Assembly: GCF_017742245.1 (NCBI RefSeq) | Contig: NZ_JAGHKO010000001.1 | Location: 2,385,061-2,449,060, forward strand | DNA: 64,000 nucleotides | Direction: 5' to 3' | Origin: Niastella soli | GTDB taxonomy: Bacteria > Bacteroidota > Bacteroidia > Chitinophagales > Chitinophagaceae | Part shown: piece by piece, positions 1 to 6,708 of the stretch | How the letters are laid out: the number at the start of each line of letters is the position of its first letter | How positions within the stretch are numbered: position 1 is the first letter of the stretch | Program-made: the position numbers and the translations under genes | Notes under the pieces: model-generated | What the model was told of the DNA's origin: nothing | Database searches by the model: none | The model's input: only the letters and a program-made list of their open reading frames with translations

Positions 1-64
1 CCTGGTAAATATGGATGGCTTTACAAACATCTCTATTCAAATGATCGGAAACCTTGACTTTTAA
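1..64 (+). CDS. 3' end of an unidentified upstream gene (partial)
   Basis: The frame starting at base 2 is open from the window edge to a TAA at 62-64 and encodes about 20 residues ending in GNLDF. It lies 23 nt before the next plus-strand gene and has the same orientation, so the two may be co-transcribed. Too little is present to name a family. Confidence 0.4.
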   Translation, partial: LVNMDGFTNISIQMIGNLDF

Positions 65-87
65 ACCAACCACAAAACGATTTTAAG

Positions 88-1275
88 ATGAAACGGTTAG
101 TTTTAATATTATTTACTTTTATTTCAATTTGCGCATCGGGGCAACAGCTCACTACTGAAATTCAGGCAAGGCGCGGCGTTTTTACAGAGCGCCTTTATTT
201 GAAAGACAGATGGATCGATGGCATTTCAACCAATTTGAATTCACCGGATAGTGCAAGCGATAATCTGCTGGTAACTGCAAAGGCAATTTCCGACTTTGCA
301 AAGTTAAAGGCAGGTAAATCCATACAAAATCAATTCACCTCAGCTCAACCAGCCAGTTTATGGCTCCGGGGAACAGGTACCGTTGGCGCCCTGGCCGGTT
401 ATAGGAACAAGTTAGCAGGTGGGTTGGGCGCCCAAATGAATATTACCCAAAATGAAGGGCAGCACGGGCTTTCCATACAGCAGGCGAACTATAATTCCGG
501 ATATGCCGGCCTCGACTTATTTAAAAATGCGGGCAGTAGCTTTAATACATTACAATCGCTACAGCCAGGAGACTCTATAGGAAGTATTATCTTTTCAGGA
601 GTAGCCGGTGATAACAGCACCATTACAAATGCAATGAGCCTGCATGGGCAGGTAGAAACAACAGCCCCTTCTTATTTAAGCAGCGGTTTTGTTTTCAACA
701 CTACTGATAGCAATGGAATATTCGGCCGGCGCATGTGGTTAAATGGTCAGGGAAATTTATCATTGGGGAACGCAACGACTAACCCTTATAGCCTTAATGT
801 TGGGGATGGTGAGGTACGAATAAACAGTTTGGCCGGTGGCGGTGATGGTCTTGTGCTGGGCGATGAAAATGGCGGATTATATAAACTTTTGATAGGAGAG
901 AACTTATATGTTGAAGATGGCATGTTGAATGTGTCATTCGAATCTGTTTTTCCAAGCTACAAGCGGTATATGGCAATATTGTCACAGCAGGGAACCTATG
1001 CACCCGGCGGATTTGCAATAGATAACGACTTTTACGGCATTGAATGGGCGCGCGTTGCTACGGGTGTTTATACGGCAACACTTGCCGGCGCCTTTGCGAG
1101 CGGCTACACCTATTTCAAAAGCGAAGCGTCCGATGAAACCGGGCATGCAGCATATGTTAAGCTGTATAGAAGCGGCCCCGATACTGTGACGATGGTAGTT
1201 AAAGATGAGTCGCGAAACAATACTGACAATTGGACAGGTATTTCAGTAGAGATCAGAGAATTTAAACACAATTAG
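88..1275 (+). CDS. secreted protein of unknown function
   Basis: This 395-residue protein starts with a clear signal peptide (residues 1-18, MKRLVLILFTFISICASG, cleavage probably near residue 18), so it is exported to the periplasm or surface. The rest is rich in Gly, Ser, Asn and Thr. The middle region (about 80-260) alternates short hydrophobic and polar stretches, as in beta-rich tail-fibre or adhesin-like proteins. No catalytic motif was recognised. A strong terminator follows 31 nt after the stop. It could be part of a surface-structure cluster whose upstream genes lie outside the window. The reading frame is convincing; the function is unknown. Confidence 0.75.
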   Translation: MKRLVLILFTFISICASGQQLTTEIQARRGVFTERLYLKDRWIDGISTNLNSPDSASDNLLVTAKAISDFAKLKAGKSIQNQFTSAQPASLWLRGTGTVGALAGYRNKLAGGLGAQMNITQNEGQHGLSIQQANYNSGYAGLDLFKNAGSSFNTLQSLQPGDSIGSIIFSGVAGDNSTITNAMSLHGQVETTAPSYLSSGFVFNTTDSNGIFGRRMWLNGQGNLSLGNATTNPYSLNVGDGEVRINSLAGGGDGLVLGDENGGLYKLLIGENLYVEDGMLNVSFESVFPSYKRYMAILSQQGTYAPGGFAIDNDFYGIEWARVATGVYTATLAGAFASGYTYFKSEASDETGHAAYVKLYRSGPDTVTMVVKDESRNNTDNWTGISVEIREFKHN

Positions 1276-1306
1276 TAACAGCAGTTTATACAGGTGGTTT
1301 TGGTTT

Positions 1307-1334
1307 AACCCTTCTTTAAACAGAAGGGTTTTTT
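1307..1334 (+). terminator. Rho-independent terminator after the first secreted-protein gene
   Basis: A perfect 9-bp stem (AACCCTTCT at 1307-1315 with AGAAGGGTT at 1322-1330) has a 6-nt loop and runs into a T tract at 1329-1334. It lies 31 nt after the stop at 1275. Confidence 0.85.
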
Positions 1335-1429
1335 GTTTTCATAGGTCTGGAAGCCGCGCTAATAGCGGGTTTTAAACTTTTCGTTTTTCATTTTTATACG
1401 TTTGGAATTGCCCTTCTTAACCTTATACT

Positions 1430-1645
1430 GACCTGTAAGGTCCGCCATCGGGTGCTGAACAATTGGAGGGTTAAAGCGGTCCCCGATAAATCGGGGCGGG
1501 CACTGACAGGTCTTGGTCTCCTCTATAATGGCGCAAGCGTCCGCTTGTGCCCGATAGGAAAGACCTGTAAGGTCCGCCACCGGATCTTGAACAATCAGAT
1601 GGCTTATGCGGTCCCCGATAGATCGGGGCAGGCTCTGACAGGTCT
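1430..1645. repeat. two direct copies of the GACCTGTAAGG...CTGACAGGTC element
   Basis: Copy 1 spans 1430-1512 and copy 2 spans 1562-1645. Each starts with GACCTGTAAGGTCCGCCA and ends with CTGACAGGTCTT, so the ends are near-inverted repeats differing at one base (GACCTGTAAG against GACCTGTCAG). Each copy has an inner palindrome CCCCGATARATCGGGG (1481-1496 and 1613-1628) shortly before its right end. Between the copies is a separate small palindrome, GCGCAAGCG-TC-CGCTTGTGC (1531-1550), seen again near 2836-2855. The short ORFs here are products of the repeats. The 1276-1736 gap holds only the terminator and these repeats. Confidence 0.8.
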
Positions 1646-1736
1646 TATATGATTTTCGCACCACACATTGTAGTTAAAGTAGGATTAGTAAATGACTTTT
1701 GTATTTTTATACTGGAATTACAAAATGATAGTCAAC

Positions 1737-2282
1737 ATGGAATTGATAAACGAAGATAAATATGCGGAAATACAATACCTGGACGAATTACTTCGTGAAT
1801 TACAAGATGAAACCTTAAATGAAGACTCGGGATATTGGCATTTTTCGTTGCTTAATTTAGAAGGTGGAGAAAACCTCGCTCAAAGAATTTACAATACGTT
1901 AATTGGAATACCCAGATATAAGGACCCTTACCATATTGGGTTAAAAGGTTCCCGTATGTATATTTCTACCTTGGATCCCAAAAATATGCATTTAGAACTA
2001 GTAATTGATTTGAAGAATGAAATAGTGAAGCAGGCAGACCATTTTGCTTTTTATCAGGGGCCATCATTAGACAAACAATTTTTGGGTGATAGATTTCAAA
2101 GCTTAAAAATTGATGTAGCAGATAAAATCGTAGACTTCTTACAGGGAAAAGAAATAAATCAAGTTGTACTGGTTAAAGGGATAGACACTTGTTATTCATT
2201 TGGCGGAGATCATTGTGGGGAGGATATTTTGGTTGATACAAAAGCAGGTGTTTATGTGATCCATTTTGGATTTAGTTCATAG
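1737..2282 (+). CDS. hypothetical protein, about 181 residues
   Basis: No family was recognised. The protein is acidic, lacks a signal peptide or membrane segment, and looks like a single mixed alpha/beta domain. It begins with a charged helix (residues 1-30) and has aromatic-rich strands near the C-terminus with the motif FGGDHCGED. The frame is also open upstream, with ATG codons at 1692 and 1725. I chose 1737 because the residues from there look folded (MELINEDKYAEIQ), while the earlier ones are hydrophobic and may overlap a promoter-like TGACTTTTG at about 1693. It converges on the ankyrin gene at 2294, 11 nt away. Size and neighbourhood would suit a small immunity protein, but nothing in the sequence proves that. 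Confidence 0.6.
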   Translation: MELINEDKYAEIQYLDELLRELQDETLNEDSGYWHFSLLNLEGGENLAQRIYNTLIGIPRYKDPYHIGLKGSRMYISTLDPKNMHLELVIDLKNEIVKQADHFAFYQGPSLDKQFLGDRFQSLKIDVADKIVDFLQGKEINQVVLVKGIDTCYSFGGDHCGEDILVDTKAGVYVIHFGFSS

Positions 2283-2293
2283 GCCAGGATCTT

Positions 2294-2716
2294 TTAGTTC
2301 TCACCAGTGAATTCAATCAGTTCATCAATGTTTGGAATGGCTGGTCTGAACATATTCACAATCTTGTCAAAGCTTTCCTTGTAATTCGCAGAATAAATAT
2401 TTATCAGATCCAATGGTTTACGGCCACGGTTGTCTTTTTTGTTTAGATCGCCGCCGTTTGCAAGCAGGATTTTAACTATTTCCAATGATTCCGGGTAAAA
2501 GTCATCCCGATTGTTTTGAATCATGCCATCGATACAATAATCAACAGCTTCATGTAAAGGCGTACGTCCCTCGCCGAGATCAATATTAGGGTTGGCTCCC
2601 GACTCAATGACTAATTTCACCATGTCAGGATCATCCTCGCCCATTGCATATTCAATAGGGTAGGTGCCAAAAGCATCCGGTTTGTTTAGAGGTATATGAT
2701 CGGGAGCGTAAGGCAT
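2294..2716 (-). CDS. ankyrin-repeat protein (copy 1)
   Basis: A 140-residue cytosolic protein with about two to three ankyrin repeats. Recognisable repeat cores are IEYAMGEDDPDMVKLVIESGANPN (residues about 21-44), GRTPLHEAVD (about 50-59) followed by LEIVKILLANGGDLN, and GRKPLDL (about 100-106). The function is protein binding; the partner is unknown. It is a paralogue of the gene at 2865-3302: they share the ending RPxIPNIDEL and the pattern of TPLH and KPLD motifs. Upstream on the minus strand there is an exact TAccTTTG -7 box (2740-2747), so it probably has its own promoter. Confidence 0.85.
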   Translation of the reverse strand: MPYAPDHIPLNKPDAFGTYPIEYAMGEDDPDMVKLVIESGANPNIDLGEGRTPLHEAVDYCIDGMIQNNRDDFYPESLEIVKILLANGGDLNKKDNRGRKPLDLINIYSANYKESFDKIVNMFRPAIPNIDELIEFTGEN

Positions 2717-2739
2717 TCAGGTAATTTTTAGATTAATTT

Positions 2740-2747
2740 CAAAGGTA
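2740..2747 (-). promoter_or_regulatory. Bacteroidota -7 box for ankyrin gene copy 1
   Basis: Read on the minus strand this is TACCTTTG, an exact match to the Bacteroidota TAnnTTTG element. It lies about 24 nt before the start codon at 2716. No convincing -33 element was seen. Confidence 0.5.
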
Positions 2748-2776
2748 AGATTAAGAAATCAGAGGTGAATGTTCAA

Positions 2777-2804
2777 ACCATTTTACCGACGTCAGTAACA
2801 TGGT
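2777..2804. repeat. TGACGTCA-type palindrome 1 (28 bp)
   Basis: The left arm ACCATTTTACCGAC pairs with the right arm at 12 of 14 positions around a GAC/GTC centre at 2790/2791. It lies between the two ankyrin genes, upstream of copy 1. Confidence 0.8.
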
Positions 2805-2864
2805 CTAAGACGAACGCCTTTCTGACCCAATAAATGGCGCAAGCGCCCGCTTGTGCCCGGTGGC

Positions 2865-3302
2865 TCACTTTATATAATCATCATAAGTAACCAGTTCATC
2901 AATGTTTGGAATAATTGGTCTGAATAGGTCCAACAATTCATTGAACCCGTCCCTATTAAATGCGAACTCGTTTATCATATCCAGTGGTTTTTGGCCTTCT
3001 TTATTTTTTTTATTCAGATCAGCCCCGTTGTGAAGAAGGATTTTAAAGATCTCCAGTTCATTATCTGAGAATGCTTCCCGGCTGCTCTGCGTCATATCAT
3101 CAATATAAAAACCAACTGCTAAATGTAGTGGTGTCAATCCGCCACCAATATCCATATTTACATCGGCGCCGGCATCGATGAACGATTGAAGCATGTTAGG
3201 GTCCACCTGATCTACAGCATAACGAATGGGGTGCATAGGAGTTTCATACTTGCCAAAAAGTTGAGGTTCGTTGACGGTATTGGGGTCAGGGAGATTAGGC
3301 AT
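2865..3302 (-). CDS. ankyrin-repeat protein (copy 2)
   Basis: A 145-residue cytosolic ankyrin-repeat protein, closely related to the neighbour at 2294-2716. Repeats are visible around residues 26-50 (IRYAVDQVDPNMLQSFIDAG), 58-67 (GLTPLHLAVG), 85-100 (LEIFKILLHNGADLN) and 103-108 (GQKPLD). It ends with the same RPIIPNIDEL signature. The arrangement indicates tandem duplication followed by divergence. A TATATTTG box lies upstream at 3323-3330. A TGACGTCA palindrome sits farther upstream at 3346-3373. The role is unknown beyond protein-protein interaction. Confidence 0.85.
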   Translation of the reverse strand: MPNLPDPNTVNEPQLFGKYETPMHPIRYAVDQVDPNMLQSFIDAGADVNMDIGGGLTPLHLAVGFYIDDMTQSSREAFSDNELEIFKILLHNGADLNKKNKEGQKPLDMINEFAFNRDGFNELLDLFRPIIPNIDELVTYDDYIK

Positions 3303-3322
3303 ATGTTTTATTTAATGGAGTG

Positions 3323-3330
3323 CAAATATA
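3323..3330 (-). promoter_or_regulatory. Bacteroidota -7 box for ankyrin gene copy 2
   Basis: The minus strand reads TATATTTG, an exact TAnnTTTG match. It is about 20 nt before the start codon at 3302, and a TGACGTCA palindrome (3346-3373) lies about 16 nt farther upstream, a position where a bound protein could affect the promoter. Confidence 0.5.
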
Positions 3331-3345
3331 GTCAGAATAACAATG

Positions 3346-3373
3346 AACATTTAACTGACGTCAGTAAAATGGT
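3346..3373. repeat. TGACGTCA-type palindrome 2 (28 bp)
   Basis: The right arm GTCAGTAAAATGGT and the left arm AACATTTAACTGAC pair at 12 of 14 positions. It lies upstream of ankyrin gene copy 2. Confidence 0.8.
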
Positions 3374-3466
3374 GGAAGGCATTCTATAATGCTACCATTT
3401 TGTTGAACTCAATAAGAGAGTCATACTACGCCAGCAAATTTGCTTAGGAAAATTCAATACTATTCA

Positions 3467-3496
3467 GACCATATTACTGACGTCAATAATATGGTC
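3467..3496. repeat. TGACGTCA-type palindrome 3 (30 bp)
   Basis: The arms GACCATATTACTGAC and GTCAATAATATGGTC pair at 14 of 15 positions, the best symmetry in the set. It lies about 140 nt upstream of the dinD start codon. Confidence 0.8.
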
Positions 3497-3638
3497 TTAC
3501 TGTTCCCAGTACAATTATATCCCGAGAAAGATACACCATAAGAAAATTTTCATTGCCTTTCGAATAGTACTAAAGATTATTTGGTTTGTTTTTATAAGAA
3601 ATCAGTGATAAACGATTTAATAACCACAAAAGAAAGGC

Positions 3639-4493
3639 ATGAAAAAAGATTTAATTAAAGAATTATTCGAAAAGTTTGAAGCCGCTTGTTATAATATCAA
3701 TGATGTAGAGTGCTGGAGTGCCCGAGAGATGAAAGTTTTGTTAGGTTATAACAATTGGCAGAATTTTGAAAAAGTGATTGATAAGGCAAAAGAAGCCTGC
3801 AGAAACGCGGGAGAGCAGGTTGAAAACCATTTTACTGACGTCAGTAACATGGTCCATATTGGTTCGGGCACAGAAAGAGAGGTAGCGGACATTGCACTGA
3901 CCCGATATGCGTGTTACCTGGTTGGTCAAAATGGCGACAGCCGAAAGCAGGAGATTGCCTTTGCTCAAACCTATTTTGCTGTACAAACGCGTCGCGCTGA
4001 ATTAGTGGAGCAGCGTATATTAGACCATGAGCGGGTAAAAGCTAGAGAAAAACTAAGCCAAACGGAAAAGCAACTCTCGGGTATACTGTATGAGCGCGGA
4101 GTAGATGAAAAGGGATTTGCAATCATACGCTCCAAAGGAGATCAGGCGCTTTTTAAGCTTTCCACAGTTCAATTAAAGAAAAGGATGGGCGTTCCTGAAA
4201 ATCGCCCTATAGCGGATTTCCTACCTACCATAAGCATAAAAGCAAAGGATCTGGCAGCAGAAATGACAAGCCTAAATGTACAAACGAAAGATCTGAAAGG
4301 GCAGGATCCCATAGAGCAGGAGCATATAGACAATAATACAGCTGTGCGAAATGGGTTGCTTGAAAGAGGAATCCGACCCGAAGAGCTCCCGCCAGCGGAA
4401 GATGTAAAGAAGGTGCAACGTAAGCTGGAAAAGGATGAGAAAAAGTTGCTGAAAAATATTAAGCAGGATAAGGATGATAAAAAGGACGAATAG
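3639..4493 (+). CDS. dinD: DNA-damage-inducible protein D homologue
   Basis: The 284-residue protein resembles E. coli DinD along most of its length (E. coli DinD is about 274 residues). Residues 22-120 form the conserved BRO-N-like region: WSAREMKVLLGY, then AKEACRNAG, then HFTDVSNMVHIGSG, then LTRYACYLVGQNGD and QTYFAVQTRRAE. The C-terminus (about 245-284) is a very Lys/Asp/Glu-rich tail. In E. coli DinD is SOS-induced and has been reported to inhibit RecA activities; its role here is inferred. No SOS box was identified. TGACGTCA palindromes lie upstream, downstream and inside the gene, the internal one (3826-3853) encoding the conserved HFTDVSNM segment. Confidence 0.9.
   Translation: MKKDLIKELFEKFEAACYNINDVECWSAREMKVLLGYNNWQNFEKVIDKAKEACRNAGEQVENHFTDVSNMVHIGSGTEREVADIALTRYACYLVGQNGDSRKQEIAFAQTYFAVQTRRAELVEQRILDHERVKAREKLSQTEKQLSGILYERGVDEKGFAIIRSKGDQALFKLSTVQLKKRMGVPENRPIADFLPTISIKAKDLAAEMTSLNVQTKDLKGQDPIEQEHIDNNTAVRNGLLERGIRPEELPPAEDVKKVQRKLEKDEKKLLKNIKQDKDDKKDE
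3826..3853. repeat. TGACGTCA-type palindrome 4, inside dinD
   Basis: The arms ACCATTTTACTGAC (3826-3839) and GTCAGTAACATGGT (3840-3853) pair at 13 of 14 positions. The sequence is in frame within dinD and encodes the conserved NHFTDVSNMV stretch. Confidence 0.8.
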
Positions 4494-4524
4494 AACTGAC
4501 CATGAAAGTCAATGATGATATGTG

Positions 4525-4552
4525 ACCATTTTGCCGACGTCAGTAAAATGGT
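4525..4552. repeat. TGACGTCA-type palindrome 5 (28 bp)
   Basis: The arms ACCATTTTGCCGAC and GTCAGTAAAATGGT pair at 12 of 14 positions. It lies 31 nt after the dinD stop codon and is followed at once by a smaller palindrome, GTACCGT-GA-ACGGTAC (about 4554-4569). Confidence 0.8.
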
Positions 4553-4591
4553 CGTACCGTGAACGGTACAACTATAACCCCATAATAGTGA

Positions 4592-4621
4592 GATCGCCTT
4601 CCTGACGTCAGGAAGGTGATC
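4592..4621. repeat. TGACGTCA-centred palindrome with different arms
   Basis: GATCGCCTTCCTGAC pairs with GTCAGGAAGGTGATC at 14 of 15 positions. The core is the same as in the other five palindromes but the outer arms differ. A run of A rather than T follows, so it is not a convincing plus-strand terminator. The 4494-4839 gap otherwise holds only a weak hairpin near 4748-4782. Confidence 0.7.
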
Positions 4622-4839
4622 CCTAAAAAAAACTTTGTTGAGAAAAATCCAAAAATTATGGAGAATTGACGGCAAGTTCACCGTAAAAATAGTGTTTAGT
4701 TTACTTGTTGATATTTAATTAGTTGTACCTAAATTAGGAGGACCCATATTTCTCATTTGGTATAATATGGAGAAATGGGGGGCCGTTTTGGAGAATTCTC
4801 GAGTCAAATATTTTAATGTCCAACAGTTTAAATTTGCCA

Positions 4840-5598
4840 ATGACAATTCAATACTGTTCAGACCTGCACCTGGAATTTCCCGCGAATAAAAAGTATATGG
4901 AGCGGCATTTGCTGGAACCGATGGGCGAGGTATTGATCCTGGCCGGTGATATACTGCCATTTGCTTTACATAGTACGCAATCGCCGGTTATCGATTTCAT
5001 TGCAGATAATTTTGAACAGGTGTATTGGGTTCCGGGCAATCATGAATATTATGATTACGATCTGGCGACTGTTGCCGATCCGTTGTTAGAAAAACTACGC
5101 AGCAACGTATGGCTGGTGAATAACCAAGTGATTGATAATAAAGGAATCAGTTTTATTTGCAGTACGCTGTGGAGTAAGGTAGAGGTAGTGAATGCATTGG
5201 ATATTCAGCGGGGCATTTCAGATTTCTTTACCATACAATGGAACGGGGAAAAGTTCACTACCGAGCAATTCAATCAGCTGCATAACCGCTCGGTTGATTT
5301 TTTGGAAAAAGCTTTTAAAGAAAAGACTGCTGAAAAAAGTATTGTGGTAACGCACCATGTGCCCACCCTGTATGATTATCCAAAAAGATTTCGGAGCAGT
5401 AAACTCAATGGCGCCTTTGTAACCGAGTTGCATGACCTGGTGCATGATTCCGGGGCGGATTACTGGATCTATGGACATCACCATTTCAACGTCCCGTCGT
5501 TTAAAATAGGTGCCACTACCATGCTTACCAATCAATTGGGCTATGTACATCATGGCGAGCATTATAAATTTAATAAAAGTGCGGTGATTGAAATTTAA
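4840..5598 (+). CDS. calcineurin-like metallophosphoesterase
   Basis: About 252 residues. The five metal-binding blocks of the family are present: DLHLE near residue 8, GD in ILAGD near 36, GNHEYYD near 67, THHVP near 167, and the closing GHHHFN near 207. It should be a soluble, dinuclear-metal phosphohydrolase; the substrate (phosphoprotein, nucleotide or phosphodiester) cannot be read from the sequence. I start at ATG 4840 because the protein then opens directly with the first strand (MTIQYCSDLHLE); an in-frame ATG at 4816 would add eight residues. It stands alone, with repeat-rich DNA on both sides. Confidence 0.88.
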   Translation: MTIQYCSDLHLEFPANKKYMERHLLEPMGEVLILAGDILPFALHSTQSPVIDFIADNFEQVYWVPGNHEYYDYDLATVADPLLEKLRSNVWLVNNQVIDNKGISFICSTLWSKVEVVNALDIQRGISDFFTIQWNGEKFTTEQFNQLHNRSVDFLEKAFKEKTAEKSIVVTHHVPTLYDYPKRFRSSKLNGAFVTELHDLVHDSGADYWIYGHHHFNVPSFKIGATTMLTNQLGYVHHGEHYKFNKSAVIEI

Positions 5599-5924
5599 AT
5601 ATCAATAGGAGTGACATTAAAAAAGAACACTTTCCGGATAAAACTGCTATTTTGCGGCACTGGTTCTTCCCTTCGAGTAATGAACCGGGTATTGCGGTTT
5701 AATCTAAAAAGCGCGATATCAGATAGCCATAAATGATGTAATTCTAAATCGGTTTAGAACCTTCTTATTTCCACGAATACCGTCAATTCGCTCATCTCTT
5801 CCTTTCACGCTGCAAAACATTTTCTCTAACGTTATAGCAAAAGTGATGTGGCCAACCCCACCGAAGTAATCGAACACAAAAGCACATCCCAAGTGTTTGA
5901 AATGCTTGCATTTATCTTCGATAT

Positions 5925-6045
5925 TTTGCCGGGATTATGCCGGGTTTAACGTCATCATTGTTCGGGAATTGTTCGGGTTTTCTCTGGGTTGACCCGAACA
6001 TTCCGAGGGAGAGTCCGAACAAAGTGCGAACAAACTGCGCGGCAA
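5925..6045. repeat. array of 11-bp units, inverted halves
   Basis: Read in an 11-bp register from 5925, the units include TTTGCCGGGAT, TATGCCGGGTT, TTGTTCGGGAA and TTGTTCGGGTT. After 5990 the orientation flips: GACCCGAACAT, GTCCGAACAAA, GTGCGAACAAA. The register holds across about eleven units even where individual units have diverged. Confidence 0.65.
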
Positions 6046-6090
6046 TACCGGCACCGTACCAGCGCGATCCCAAACAATTTTCTATTTAAG

Positions 6091-6140
6091 ACACTTATAG
6101 ACCATTATAGACCATTATAGACCATTATAGACCATTGTAG
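6091..6140. repeat. 10-bp tandem repeat (ACCATTATAG)
   Basis: Three perfect ACCATTATAG units (6101-6130) are flanked in the same register by ACACTTATAG and ACCATTGTAG. Confidence 0.85.
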
Positions 6141-6362
6141 ACACAAAATGGGAAACATAATCCATTATAGACTCGTGTGGGCTTGCCTGTTGTTGCTGGG
6201 CCAAATACCTGTTGTACCTTTGTATGGTATTGCAGCTGCTCCTGCGCAAAGCGGCTGTAGTACCTATTTACAGCTCTTTGACATAGGGAAGAATTTCAGG
6301 GTGAGGTCCATGCTCGTTCCTATGCAGATGGTAGGATAATGGTAGTTTACTGGCCAGGATAT

Positions 6363-6494
6363 TGCATCGGAATGCTCTGGATATTGTCTGGAATAGTACT
6401 GGAGACTCTAGTCGGGCCAGACAATATTCAGACAACTATCAGACCACTACCAGACAACTATCAGACAACTACCGTACACTCTACAGACAAGTTG
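6363..6494. repeat. second array of 11-bp units, inverted halves
   Basis: From 6418 the register is CAGACAATATT, CAGACAACTAT, CAGACCACTAC, CAGACAACTAT, CAGACAACTAC, then a diverged unit and CAGACAAGTTG. Before 6407 the units are in the opposite orientation (GCTCTGGATAT, TGTCTGGAATA, GTACTGGAGAC). ATATTGTCTGG (6381-6391) and CCAGACAATAT (6417-6427) are exact inverted repeats across the centre. Confidence 0.75.
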
Positions 6495-6556
6495 TCTAGT
6501 CGTAAAATAGCTATACCTTTAGCCATCTCTTGCCAATTGCCATTATTAACGGAGAA

Positions 6557-6701
6557 TGACCTGTAAGGCGCGCCATTTGAGCTTGCATAATTAGCGGGAT
6601 TATGCGCTCCTGACAGGTCATTCGCTTTTTGAAATATACGACCTGTCAGGAGGACTCAATCTCACGATTGTTTATTCTAATCTGGTCCGCCTTACAGGTC
6701 T
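6557..6701. repeat. two opposed copies of the GACCTGTAAGG...CTGACAGGTC element
   Basis: The first copy (6557-6620) runs GACCTGTAAGG to CTGACAGGTC. The second (6640-6701) is inverted, from GACCTGTCAGG to CCTTACAGGTC. The second ends 7 nt before the stop codon of the minus-strand lipoprotein gene and may serve as its transcription-end hairpin. Confidence 0.8.
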
Positions 6702-6708
6702 TAATCAG

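Larger units (their letters stand above)
5599..6708. other. 1.1-kb gene-free, repeat-filled interval
   Basis: No convincing gene is present. The interval holds an inverted pair of 11-bp arrays (5925-6045), a 10-bp array (6091-6140), a second inverted pair of 11-bp arrays (6363-6494), and two copies of the GACCTGTAAGG element (6557-6701). The two ORFs at 6148-6566 are made partly of these repeats. On the minus strand about 5719-5895 there is a short open stretch with a FGGVG-like sequence that may be a gene remnant, but it is too short to assign. Confidence 0.6.

Noticed and set aside
1359-1664. Overlapping ORFs on both strands
   Set aside because: They are produced by the two copies of the GACCTGTAAGG element and contain its repeated peptides.
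4748-4782. Hairpin upstream of the metallophosphoesterase as a riboswitch
   Set aside because: The stem is short and imperfect, and no known riboswitch core was seen.
5719-5895. Minus-strand open stretch with an FGGVG motif, possibly a DNA methyltransferase remnant
   Set aside because: Only about 58 codons, no start codon with support, and no other methyltransferase motif.
6091-6494. Possible CRISPR-like array
   Set aside because: Units are 10-11 bp with no spacers, and no cas genes are nearby.
6148-6566. Two short ORFs (63 and 75 codons), one with a hydrophobic start
   Set aside because: They run through the 11-bp repeat array and have repeat-derived composition, no homology I recognise, and no promoter or terminator evidence.
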